Shown here piece after piece: positions 1 to 7,383 of a stretch of DNA of 64,000 nucleotides. The stretch lies in the NCBI RefSeq assembly GCF_021412565.1, contig NZ_JAKCLJ010000001.1, positions 186,001-250,000 of the forward strand, in the 5' to 3' direction. Position 1 is the first letter of the stretch. Every line of letters begins with the position of its first letter. Source of the DNA: Shewanella sp. AS1 (GTDB lineage: Bacteria; Pseudomonadota; Gammaproteobacteria; Enterobacterales; Shewanellaceae). The notes under the pieces are model-generated. The model did no database searches. It saw nothing but the letters and a program-made list of their open reading frames with translations, and was not told where the DNA came from. A program made the translations under genes and the position numbers.

Positions 1-188
1 ATGGCGCCCAGCCTAGTTTCCTCATCTGTCATAGGCTGGTCGGCCACGCCCGAAGGTGCCGCAACACCCTGGCAGTCCACTTTGGCGTCTGGGAATAATT
101 GGCTGATGGCCTTTTGCGCCGCGCCGATCTTGACCGGGTTTTTCGAACCGACTGTGATGCGAATGAGCTGCTTGTTTGACAGAACCAT
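1..188 (-). CDS. yjjX: Inosine/xanthosine triphosphatase, N-terminal part (cut by window edge)
   Basis: Only the first 62 residues lie in the window; the gene runs off the left end. The visible protein has a VGSKNPVK motif followed by an AAQKAI helix, which is the nucleotide-binding start of the YjjX/ITPase-like family. Known members hydrolyse deaminated purine triphosphates (ITP, XTP) and so clean the nucleotide pool in the cytoplasm. The ATG at 186-188 follows the stop of the upstream acetyltransferase gene by only 2 bases, so the two are probably co-transcribed. The rest of the gene cannot be judged. Confidence 0.8.
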   Translation of the reverse strand, partial: MVLSNKQLIRITVGSKNPVKIGAAQKAISQLFPDAKVDCQGVAAPSGVADQPMTDEETRLGA

Positions 189-190
189 GA

Positions 191-634
191 CTATTTTTCT
201 TCGTACATCAGGTAATAACTCTTATCCATGCCCAGGGCCTGATAGGTCTGTTGGGCTTTACTGTTTTCCTGCTCCACATAGAGCCTGAAACTGGCGGCGC
301 CGCCATTCTCATCGGCCAGATCTTTTACGCTCTGATAAAGCCGGGTGTAGATCCCCTGGCGACGATTCTGGGGACGAATGTAAACGCTCTGGATCCAGTA
401 GTAATCTTTGGCGCGCCAATCGCTCCACTCAAAGGTGACCATGAGCGAGCCTAAGATCTCTCCGGCCTCTTCGGCAACCAGATAGAAGCCTTTTTCCGGC
501 GTATTAAGCAGGGTCTCCACCCCTAAGCTGAGGGTCTGTTCATCCAGTGAGAGCCCCTCGGTTTCCTGGGCCATCGCCTGATTAAACTCGACTAAAGCCC
601 GCAGGTCGGCGAGTTGTCCTTTTCTGATCTGCAT
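191..634 (-). CDS. GNAT-family N-acetyltransferase
   Basis: This 147-residue protein is a single GNAT domain. Residues about 60-80 form the central strands (GEILGSLMV, then YYWIQSVYIRP), followed by the acetyl-CoA pyrophosphate loop RRQGIYTRL, and then LYVEQENSKAQQTYQALGM, typical of the C-terminal half of GNAT folds. It should transfer an acetyl group from acetyl-CoA to an amine, but nothing in the sequence names the substrate. It is followed at 2 bases by yjjX, suggesting an operon. Confidence is high for the family and low for the specific role. Confidence 0.85.
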   Translation of the reverse strand: MQIRKGQLADLRALVEFNQAMAQETEGLSLDEQTLSLGVETLLNTPEKGFYLVAEEAGEILGSLMVTFEWSDWRAKDYYWIQSVYIRPQNRRQGIYTRLYQSVKDLADENGGAASFRLYVEQENSKAQQTYQALGMDKSYYLMYEEK

Positions 635-801
635 TTATCTCTCCGGGATCAATTGCACAGGTATCATGATTCAACAGGGCGTCACTTTAACATGATTTTT
701 TGTTAGCTGTTTGGCAGATTTTGCCCAAAGCGTTATTCGACCAAAGTCTAACTCTGCTATGCTTTTATTTAATCAGCACTTCATTATTTAACGGTAGGCT
801 T

Positions 802-1140
802 ATGAAGCAGGAAAGGCCACAGGACGTCGAGGAACAAGGGGAGGAGCCCCTCTACAATAGTATTGATAATTCAATCAATATCAATCGTTTAAACAATTCT
901 TATCTAACCAATGATGAGGTGCATCATCTGTGGCATTTTCTGCTCACCCTGCTCACCTTTGGCCTGTGGGGAATAGTGTGGTGGCGGATCATCCTGAGAT
1001 CTGAAGGGGAAGCTGGCAGTTTATTCCACGACTTTGATGATGCCTACTGGAGTCACCTTATCGAGCGCGAGCGTCCACCTGCGGCCCTGTATCATTTGCA
1101 GTTTGATGTAGAGCAGCCTTCGAGTCTGTTTGAAGCCTAA
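802..1140 (+). CDS. Small single-pass membrane protein of unknown function
   Basis: The open frame begins at 700, but I prefer the ATG at 802 (112 residues) because the earlier stretch codes for nothing recognisable and an AGG lies shortly before 802. The N-terminal 40 residues are polar and rich in Asn and acidic residues. Residues about 43-65 (LWHFLLTLLTFGLWGIVWW) are one strongly hydrophobic, tryptophan-rich membrane segment. The C-terminal 45 residues are polar and probably cytoplasmic. The LLTFGLWGIVWW pattern recalls small membrane proteins that carry a TM2- or DUF4234-like segment, but I cannot assign a family. Confidence 0.6.
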   Translation: MKQERPQDVEEQGEEPLYNSIDNSININRLNNSYLTNDEVHHLWHFLLTLLTFGLWGIVWWRIILRSEGEAGSLFHDFDDAYWSHLIERERPPAALYHLQFDVEQPSSLFEA

Positions 1141-1385
1141 TTTATTACGCTGGCAGCGACTTAGCCCCTCCCTGAAACCTGTGTTCTCGTTATTAAATTG
1201 AATAAATATTCATTTATTTGCAATAAAACGACGTTTGTCACAGTGTTTTAGATGATGCTTAGATAAAATAAGCGCAGTTAATCGGTCCACTCATTAAATT
1301 TTACTATGCTTATCGAGGCTCTGAAGTTATGAGCATTGATGGCGGTATAGCGCTGGTGAATGAGCAGCGCGTAAATTTATCATTT

Positions 1386-1423
1386 AAATTCGTTATTCAA
1401 TCCGTTATTTAAATCCGTTATTT
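1386..1423 (+). repeat. Three imperfect tandem copies of a 12-13 bp unit before the symporter gene
   Basis: Three adjacent copies (1386-1398, 1399-1410, 1411-1423) share the core TCCGTTATTT or a one-to-two-base variant. They end 17 bases before the start codon of the dicarboxylate symporter, so they lie in the 5' untranslated region or core promoter. The rest of the 300-base gap 1141-1440 is AT-rich with no gene or clear hairpin. Confidence 0.6.
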
Positions 1424-1440
1424 AAACTTAGGGTAAAAAC

Positions 1441-2745
1441 ATGTCTCAACAATCCTCGTCCTGGCTGGGGAAGGCCTGGTCTAGCTGGTGTTCTGTGCCG
1501 CTTTGGCTGCAGATCTTGGTCGGTATGCTGCTGGGCATGCTGACTGGAATTATACTCGGCGAACAGGCGGTAGTACTTAAGCCTGTGGGTACCCTGTTTG
1601 TGAATACCATTAAGATGCTGATTGTGCCCTTGGTATTCTGTTCCCTGATAGTGGGTGTGACCTCCATGCAGGATACGGCCAAGATGGGGCGTATCGGCTT
1701 TAAATCTTTCGTGTTCTATCTAGGCACCACCTCTATCGCTATTGCGTTAGGTCTTGGGGTTGGCGAGCTGTTACAGCCTGGGGCGGGCTTGAATATGACC
1801 CCAGATGCGGGTGCGGCGGCTGCCAAAGAGGTTCCCTCTGTGATGCAGACCCTGATCAATATAGTGCCAACCAACCCGGTTGCGGCCCTCGCCAGTGGCC
1901 AGATATTGCAAGTGATTGTATTTGCTGTGGCACTGGGGATCGCTCTGGTATTAATTGGCGAGCGTGGCCAGCCAGCGGTAAAGATGTTTGAAAGCCTGGC
2001 GGAGGCCATGTACAAGCTGACGGATATGGTGATGAAGCTGGCACCTTACGGCGTTTTTGGCCTGATGGCCTGGGTGGCCGGTGCTTACGGCATGGATATG
2101 CTGGCACCGCTGATTAAGGTGATCATTGCCGTTTACTTAGGCTGCTTCTTACATGTCGTGGGCTTCTACAGTCTGCTGCTAAGTCTAGTGGCTAAGCTCA
2201 ATCCGTTGCAGTTCTTTAAGGGCGTACGCAGCGCGTTGGCCGTGGCCTATACCACCTCCAGCTCGGCGGGCACTCTGCCTGTCAGCATGAAGTGCGCCAA
2301 CGAATCTTTAGGGGTGAATAAGAAGATCTCCAGTTTCGTCCTTCCTTTGGGCACGACTATCAATATGGATGGTACGGCGCTCTACCAGGGGGTCACGGCA
2401 CTGTTTGTTGCTCAGGCCTTTGGTATCGATCTCACCTGGGTCGACTATGTCACCATTATCTTAACGGCTACCCTGGCGTCTATTGGTACAGCGGGCGTGC
2501 CGGGCGCAGGCCTGGTGATGCTGACTCTGGTGCTGACCACTGTGGGTCTGCCTTTAGAGGGTGTGGCTATCATTGCCGGTATCGACAGAATACTGGATAT
2601 GGCCCGTACTGTGGTGAATGTGTCAGGTGATCTGGTGGCCACGACCATTATCGCTAAGTCGGAAGATGAGCTGAATGTCGAGCACTACAATGCCGACGAA
2701 GAGCAGTCACAGCTGTTAGCAGAAAAGTTAAATGCTGAGTCCTAA
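1441..2745 (+). CDS. Sodium/proton-dicarboxylate symporter (DAACS family)
   Basis: This 434-residue inner-membrane transporter belongs to the DAACS/SLC1 family, which couples Na+ or H+ to uptake of glutamate, aspartate or C4-dicarboxylates. Family signatures are present in order: PLVFCSLIVGV in the early membrane segments, the serine-rich re-entrant loop SSSAGTLPVS near residue 280, the NMDGTALYQG motif near 305, and GTAGVPGAGLVML in the second hairpin loop near 350. Length is normal for the bacterial family. The C-terminal tail is acidic and cytoplasmic. The gene stands alone, with a terminator 20 bases after the stop. GltP-like and DctA-like substrates cannot be told apart from sequence alone. 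Confidence 0.92.
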   Translation: MSQQSSSWLGKAWSSWCSVPLWLQILVGMLLGMLTGIILGEQAVVLKPVGTLFVNTIKMLIVPLVFCSLIVGVTSMQDTAKMGRIGFKSFVFYLGTTSIAIALGLGVGELLQPGAGLNMTPDAGAAAAKEVPSVMQTLINIVPTNPVAALASGQILQVIVFAVALGIALVLIGERGQPAVKMFESLAEAMYKLTDMVMKLAPYGVFGLMAWVAGAYGMDMLAPLIKVIIAVYLGCFLHVVGFYSLLLSLVAKLNPLQFFKGVRSALAVAYTTSSSAGTLPVSMKCANESLGVNKKISSFVLPLGTTINMDGTALYQGVTALFVAQAFGIDLTWVDYVTIILTATLASIGTAGVPGAGLVMLTLVLTTVGLPLEGVAIIAGIDRILDMARTVVNVSGDLVATTIIAKSEDELNVEHYNADEEQSQLLAEKLNAES

Positions 2746-2764
2746 ACGACTGAGACGATAGAGT

Positions 2765-2793
2765 AAAAAAAACCGCCCTTAGGCGGTTTTTTA
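2765..2793 (+). terminator. Rho-independent terminator of the symporter gene
   Basis: An A-run, the stem AACCGCC, a CTTA loop, GGCGGTT and a T-run form a compact hairpin just after the stop codon. The A-run makes it potentially active on the minus strand as well. Confidence 0.85.
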
Positions 2794-2797
2794 TTGC

Positions 2798-2887
2798 AAG
2801 GGATTTATAGCTAAGGGATTTATAGCCAATGGATTGATAGCTAAGCCATATACAGCTAAGCCATATACAGATAAGGGATTTACTGCT
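2798..2887. repeat. Six tandem 15-bp imperfect repeats overlapping the end of the META lipoprotein gene
   Basis: Six contiguous 15-base units begin at 2798, 2813, 2828, 2843, 2858 and 2873. The first two differ by one base (AAGGGATTTATAGCT or CC ending), the fourth and fifth also by one, and the last supplies the stop codon and last codons of the minus-strand lipoprotein gene. Units 1, 2 and 6 are closest to each other. This is slippage-type expansion, not a CRISPR array, because no spacers are present. Confidence 0.8.
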
Positions 2888-3290
2888 GACTTAAGATTAA
2901 TTGCGTCTTGTTATCGGCATCTTTTAGTCTGAGCTTACCTTTGCTTATGCTGGCCTGAGTCACAGTTGTCAGCGCTTGCATCACTCTTTGTTCCTGATCC
3001 ATTAAGGCTTCGACGCAGGCTTTCATCGTGCTGCCCGCCGGCGTTAAGGTTAATTGGTTGCCGTCGAGTTGATACTGACCGATAAACTGGTTACAGCTGT
3101 TATTGCCGCTTAGCTTGCCATCTTCGCCAAAGGTCAGCTGCGCTGGGCTGTAATCGATTACGCCCTTGTCTTGCACCTTTTCTATGTGCCAGGTGCCCAT
3201 GATTTCAAGATCCTTGTGGTCGCTGGAAGAGGGAGACTGACATGCAGTTAATAAGGCGGCGCAAGCGACAAAAAGAAGTGATTTTGACAT
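2880..3290 (-). CDS. META-domain lipoprotein (HslJ-like)
   Basis: This is an exported lipoprotein of about 136 residues. It opens with a short signal peptide ending in a lipobox (LLTAC), so it should be lipid-anchored in the envelope. The remainder is one META domain: GTWHIEKV, then LTFGEDGKLSGNNSCNQF and LTLTPAGSTMKAC, and finally the RVMQAL helix. META/HslJ proteins are linked to stress or novobiocin tolerance, with unclear biochemistry. An upstream in-frame ATG at 3302 exists, but the ATG at 3290 has a GGA at proper spacing and gives a normal signal peptide. The stop lies inside a 15-bp tandem repeat array. Confidence 0.85.
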   Translation of the reverse strand: MSKSLLFVACAALLTACQSPSSSDHKDLEIMGTWHIEKVQDKGVIDYSPAQLTFGEDGKLSGNNSCNQFIGQYQLDGNQLTLTPAGSTMKACVEALMDQEQRVMQALTTVTQASISKGKLRLKDADNKTQLILSQQ

Positions 3291-3485
3291 AAGAAGATCC
3301 ATAAACAGTGAATATGGCTATTTTGACAAGCTTACAGCTAATTAAAAAGTATTTTGATGAGTTTTTCCGGTATTTCCCAGCTCAAGTCATCAAATAAGAA
3401 CAATTGCCTCTAATCAACCCGCGCCACTCGATACTGACTGCTAATCGCTTCGTGAGATGAAACTCACTTCCCCAAATAGGCCTAT

Positions 3486-4445
3486 TTAAAACTGCGGGGA
3501 TTGCTGCACAGCCGCGTTTTGCAAGATAGTGGCCTTGTTGGCCAGCAAGTTCTGTTTTGCCACTTCCAGCATAGGCTCAATCGCCAGGTGAGATTGAGGG
3601 GCAAAAAAACTATCGCCAATGGCAATATCTCGTTTAAGTAACTCTTTTGCAAAATGCTTTCTAAGGCGTTGAATAAGTGCATCAAGATTAGCCTGGCTGT
3701 CCACAAAGGCGAGTACAGCAAACAGGCCGTCTTCGACCCTGGCACAGAGATCCGCATCGCGCATATTGTGATGGATTAATCTTGCCAGCTGTCTCTGTCC
3801 CTGGGTCTGGCTAGTTTTATCTGGATATTGCTTTAAATCTTCGATCAAAATAATGCCGGCATGGGAGCCAAAACGGCGGCTCAGACTTAGTTGTCTAGGT
3901 GCCATTAAATTAAAACCATAGGGGTTGAGCATGCAGGTCATTTCATCCTGCACCGACATCATCTGTATCTGCTGCATCAGATGCAGATGTTTCAGCTCAG
4001 CCTGGATCAGCGCCTTACTGGTTTCCAGTAGAGGATGCAGTCGATCATACTGCGCCGATTGGCTGCTGTTGCAGATGACAAACAGGCCGAAAAGATGGCC
4101 GTCGGCCCAATAGAGCGGGGCGGAAACCAAGGTTGAAAATTGGGTCAGCGGGCTTTGGGATGCGATGGGATGGGTCAGGTGTAGCAGCTCGTATCCCTGA
4201 TGATCTTGCATCTGCTGGGCGATTTGAGGATCGCTGAACAGGGTACCGGCATAGAGATTAAAATTGCTGGCCTGACGAGAGCAGATGACTTGAAACTGCT
4301 CCTGATGATACTGCAATACCAGACAGGCATCGGCTTGATAACAATCACTGAGAAGATCGACTTGTTGTTGCCAGCGAGGTAGGGTGATCGCTGGATGATC
4401 TAATTCTCTTAGCCAGGATGTGCGCGTGGTGGACTGTAGCAGCAT
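3486..4445 (-). CDS. GAF-type sensor with a degenerate GGDEF domain
   Basis: This 319-residue protein has no membrane segment. Residues about 25-150 look like a GAF domain: ACLVLQYHQEQFQVIC, then STLVSAPLYWADGHLFGLFVIC, as in GAF domains ending in a cytosolic helix. A helix leads to DEMTCMLNPYGFNLM, which matches the D-x-L-T-x-L-x-N-R-R-x-F opening of a GGDEF domain. Where GGDEF should sit the sequence is RVEDGLFAVLAF, so the signature loop is lost and cyclase activity is very unlikely. It may instead bind nucleotide or act as a receptor module. It is monocistronic, with a candidate FNR/CRP-type site 84 bases upstream of its start. Confidence 0.7.
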   Translation of the reverse strand: MLLQSTTRTSWLRELDHPAITLPRWQQQVDLLSDCYQADACLVLQYHQEQFQVICSRQASNFNLYAGTLFSDPQIAQQMQDHQGYELLHLTHPIASQSPLTQFSTLVSAPLYWADGHLFGLFVICNSSQSAQYDRLHPLLETSKALIQAELKHLHLMQQIQMMSVQDEMTCMLNPYGFNLMAPRQLSLSRRFGSHAGIILIEDLKQYPDKTSQTQGQRQLARLIHHNMRDADLCARVEDGLFAVLAFVDSQANLDALIQRLRKHFAKELLKRDIAIGDSFFAPQSHLAIEPMLEVAKQNLLANKATILQNAAVQQSPQF

Positions 4446-4795
4446 TTTTTGCTCTCTTTTAATTATTATTGTTCGGCATGGTTAAGGACGCATCTTATTA
4501 GCATACAAGGAAAAAATTAGCTTTCCCGTGATTTATATCATAATTAAAGTTCAAATGTTAATTAAATGTAGCTCATGATGCTTGAGCTCGCCTCTCCAAC
4601 TAAGGTTTTATTTCTAAGCGGTTTTTTAGGGCCGTAATTCTTATCAAGTTAGCCCGTCAACTTGCGTCTACTCATGCTATGGCAAGTAAAGATTGCACTA
4701 TGACAGATACAGATTGCTGCAGCGTAGTGACTGAGTTACCCTGCCTGCTAATCTTTCTTTCACTGATAGTCGTCCCTTGATATGCAGAGTAGCCC
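4446..4795. other. 350-base divergent intergenic region
   Basis: This stretch separates the GAF/GGDEF-like gene (minus) from the GNAT gene (plus). It is AT-rich near 4450-4570 and holds the TGAT-N4-ATCA site described separately. No gene, terminator or RNA is seen in the remaining part. Confidence 0.5.
4529..4540. promoter_or_regulatory. Candidate FNR/CRP-family binding site
   Basis: TGATTTATATCA is a perfect TGAT-N4-ATCA dyad. The FNR consensus is TTGAT-N4-ATCAA, so four of five bases match on each side. Shewanella uses the FNR homologue EtrA and CRP for anaerobic control. It lies 84 bases before the start of the GAF/GGDEF-like gene. Such short sites occur by chance, hence low confidence. 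Confidence 0.35.
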
Positions 4796-5338
4796 ATGCA
4801 AATAAGACTCGCCCAGATCCACGATGCCAGCGCCATTGCTGCACTTGAGCAGAATCAATGGCAGGCGGAGCTGAGCCAAAGAGAGCGGCAGCAGATGCAG
4901 GGACAGACCTTCTCTTTGGCCGAGATAAAACAGCTTATTAGCGAGCACTGGATTATGATTGCCGAAATGGATGGCAAGATACGTGGCTATGTTATCGCGG
5001 GTCATTGGACTTTTTTTCAGGGCTGGCCGCTCTATCGGCACCTGTTAAGCCGTCTTAATCAGCATCAAATAGGTCATACCCGTCTGAGCCGGGATAACTG
5101 CTGTCAATACGGCCCAATCTGGATCGACGGGCGTTATCGTGGTCGGGGGCTGTTTGAAGCCCTAGTGACTGAGCTGAGTCGCCATCTGGCGAAAGAGTAC
5201 GAATATATGCTGACCTTTATTGCCGAAGACAATGAGCGCTCATTTGCGGCCCATACCCGTAAAGGACAGATGCAGGTGCTGGATTTTTTTGATTTCGATG
5301 GTCGCGGTTATTACCTGCTTGCCGCGCCCACACACTAG
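4796..5338 (+). CDS. GNAT-family N-acetyltransferase
   Basis: This 180-residue protein shows the GNAT layout: MQIRLAQIHDASAIAALE at the N-terminus, the strand MIAEMDGKIRGYVIAGH, then IWIDGRYRGRGLFEALV, which is the acetyl-CoA binding loop (R-G-R-G-L), and a C-terminal EDNERSFAAHTRKGQMQVLDFF stretch as in acetyltransferases that end with a 'hth-kgf' motif. The acceptor is unknown. The gene is followed 34 bases later by a small unknown gene in the same direction and may share its transcript. Confidence 0.85.
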   Translation: MQIRLAQIHDASAIAALEQNQWQAELSQRERQQMQGQTFSLAEIKQLISEHWIMIAEMDGKIRGYVIAGHWTFFQGWPLYRHLLSRLNQHQIGHTRLSRDNCCQYGPIWIDGRYRGRGLFEALVTELSRHLAKEYEYMLTFIAEDNERSFAAHTRKGQMQVLDFFDFDGRGYYLLAAPTH

Positions 5339-5372
5339 GTTTACTTTGTAGAACAGACACTAGGAGTTAAGC

Positions 5373-5753
5373 ATGCCGCCCTCTATTGAGCAGTTATTGC
5401 GCCCTTATGCTGAGATAAAGCTCAGTGCTTTCGATAATATGAAGCTCTTGGTCGCCCTGTTTCATGCCGAGCAGCTTCACGACGATCAGCTTAATGCCGA
5501 GCAGCAGGGCTGCGAATGCCTAAAGCTGTCAGGGATTTACCAGCAAGAAGCGCGGGATCGTTATTGCGTAAACTGGCAAGGGGTTTGGCTCGATTGTGGC
5601 TGGTGCAATGATTACAGCGCAGCCATAACGGCTATGGAAACCCCTGATGAGTCGCAGTTAGCTAACAGCGAGTCTGTGACTGTGCCACTGCTGACACTGG
5701 AGCAGGTTGGGTTTATGTGCATGCAGTACGCCCATTTCGATCACTGCGAATGA
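5373..5753 (+). CDS. Small cysteine-containing protein of unknown function
   Basis: A 126-residue soluble protein starts at an ATG behind an AGGAG ribosome-binding site. It has no signal peptide or membrane segment. Cysteines occur in CECLKL, YCVNW, DCGWC and MCMQY, but not in a recognisable metal-binding pattern. Family not recognised. It is the last gene before a bidirectional terminator shared with metK and probably forms a two-gene unit with the acetyltransferase upstream. Confidence 0.65.
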   Translation: MPPSIEQLLRPYAEIKLSAFDNMKLLVALFHAEQLHDDQLNAEQQGCECLKLSGIYQQEARDRYCVNWQGVWLDCGWCNDYSAAITAMETPDESQLANSESVTVPLLTLEQVGFMCMQYAHFDHCE

Positions 5754-5787
5754 GGATTATTGCATGATTAATCCGTGGCTCAGCCAT

Positions 5788-5816
5788 AAAAAAACCGCCT
5801 AGATGGCGGTTTTTTT
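5788..5816. terminator. Bidirectional terminator between the small unknown gene and metK
   Basis: A-run, ACCGCC, a TAGAT loop, GGCGGT and a T-run form a hairpin flanked by A and T tracts. It can end transcription from both converging genes. Confidence 0.85.
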
Positions 5817-5855
5817 ATGCAGATGGCTAAAAAGCTAATGCTACAAACTTTAGCC

Positions 5856-7010
5856 TTAGATCTTAGCGTCTGCGCGCAGGATTTCGGCCTTATCTGTGCG
5901 TTCCCATGGGAACTGATTGCGACCGAAGTGGCCATAGGCTGCCGTTTCTTTGTAGATAGGACGAGCCAGATCCAGCATCTCGGTCAAGCCATAAGGGCGC
6001 AGGTCGAAGTGCTGACGCACCAGCTTAATTAAGACTTCTTCAGAGACTTTACCTGTACCGAAAGTCTCAACGCTGATTGAGGTTGGCTCGGCCACACCGA
6101 TAGCGTAAGACACCTGGATTTCACAGCGGTCCGCCAGACCGGCTGCCACGATATTCTTAGCCACATAACGGGCTGCATAGGCCGCGCTACGGTCAACTTT
6201 CGATGGGTCTTTACCTGAGAATGCACCGCCGCCATGACGAGCCATGCCGCCGTAGGTGTCGACTATGATCTTACGACCCGTCAGACCACAGTCGCCCACT
6301 GGGCCACCAATCACGAAACGGCCTGTCGGGTTGATAAAGTATTTAGTGTCTTTGGTGAGCCACTGCTCTGGCAATACAGGCTTGATGATGGTTTCCATCA
6401 CGCCTTCAATAAGATCTGACTGGTTTACACTGTCACAATGCTGGGTTGAAAGCACAACTGCATCGATACCGGCAATTGAACCATCGCTGTTGTAAGCGAA
6501 AGTGACCTGGCTCTTGGCATCTGGGCGTAACCAAGGCAGCACATTGTTTTTACGCACTTCAGACTGGCGCTTCACCAGCTTGTGTGAGTAAGTGATAGGA
6601 GCCGGCATTAATACGTCGGTTTCATTGTTGGCGTAACCGAACATCAGACCCTGGTCGCCGGCACCCTGATCTTTAGGATCGGCGCGGTCAACACCTTGGT
6701 TAATGTCTGGAGATTGTTTACCAATGGCATTGAGCACGGCACAAGAGTCGGCATCGAAACCCATGTCAGAGTGTACATAGCCTATGTCGCGTACTGTCTT
6801 ACGTGTGATCTCTTCGATATCGACCCAGGCAGAGGTAGTCACTTCGCCACCCACCATCACCATACCGGTTTTCACATAAGTCTCACAGGCCACGCGTGCC
6901 TTGGGATCTTGCTCTAAGATCGCATCGAGTACCGCATCAGAAATCTGATCGGCGATTTTATCTGGATGTCCTTCTGAGACCGACTCAGAGGTAAACAAGT
7001 GCTTTGCCAT
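5856..7010 (-). CDS. metK: S-adenosylmethionine synthase
   Basis: This 384-residue enzyme makes S-adenosylmethionine from methionine and ATP in the cytoplasm. Hallmarks are the N-terminal [18 protein letters not shown], the ATP-binding hexapeptide region [12 protein letters not shown] near residue 115, and the P-loop-like [16 protein letters not shown] near 260. Length matches the E. coli enzyme. The gene is transcribed alone and a set of MetJ boxes lies 37-60 bases upstream of the ATG, so repression by MetJ with SAM is expected. Confidence 0.97.
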   Translation of the reverse strand: MAKHLFTSESVSEGHPDKIADQISDAVLDAILEQDPKARVACETYVKTGMVMVGGEVTTSAWVDIEEITRKTVRDIGYVHSDMGFDADSCAVLNAIGKQSPDINQGVDRADPKDQGAGDQGLMFGYANNETDVLMPAPITYSHKLVKRQSEVRKNNVLPWLRPDAKSQVTFAYNSDGSIAGIDAVVLSTQHCDSVNQSDLIEGVMETIIKPVLPEQWLTKDTKYFINPTGRFVIGGPVGDCGLTGRKIIVDTYGGMARHGGGAFSGKDPSKVDRSAAYAARYVAKNIVAAGLADRCEIQVSYAIGVAEPTSISVETFGTGKVSEEVLIKLVRQHFDLRPYGLTEMLDLARPIYKETAAYGHFGRNQFPWERTDKAEILRADAKI

Positions 7011-7046
7011 TGTGGAAAATCTCGTCTTTAATCAATTCGAATGTGT

Positions 7047-7070
7047 AGAAGTATCTACATCTAGACGTCT
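7047..7070. promoter_or_regulatory. MetJ operator: three adjacent met boxes
   Basis: The met-box consensus is AGACGTCT. Three consecutive 8-mers match it at 6, 5 and 8 of 8 positions: 7047-7054, 7055-7062 and 7063-7070 (the last is perfect). Tandem 8-bp boxes are the known MetJ binding arrangement. The site sits before metK. The rest of 7011-7383, up to the transketolase start, shows no gene. Confidence 0.75.
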
Positions 7071-7383
7071 ATTCTAGATGAAATCGATTTGGATAACACC
7101 CCTTTACCACAAAATTGTGCAGTAAAGCGCAGTAAATCTTCCTATCCTATTGATTATTTTGCCGTGGCAACGCGCAAAATAATCCGCAGCGCGCACTTTC
7201 GCCTTGCGGGCTGAGGGTGAATATCTGCATTTTTCTCGGCTAATTAAAAGGATATGCAAAACATCGCCACAATTATTGCCATAAGAGGCAGATTTTTATT
7301 TGCGTCCCATGGCCGAGTAGGGGAAAATATGCCCCCAATGTTGCCTTATAAATCTCAATTATCAGCTACCAGCAGGAGAGAGC

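Noticed and set aside
2798..2887. CRISPR-like array
   Set aside because: The units are contiguous and short with no spacers; it is a simple tandem repeat.
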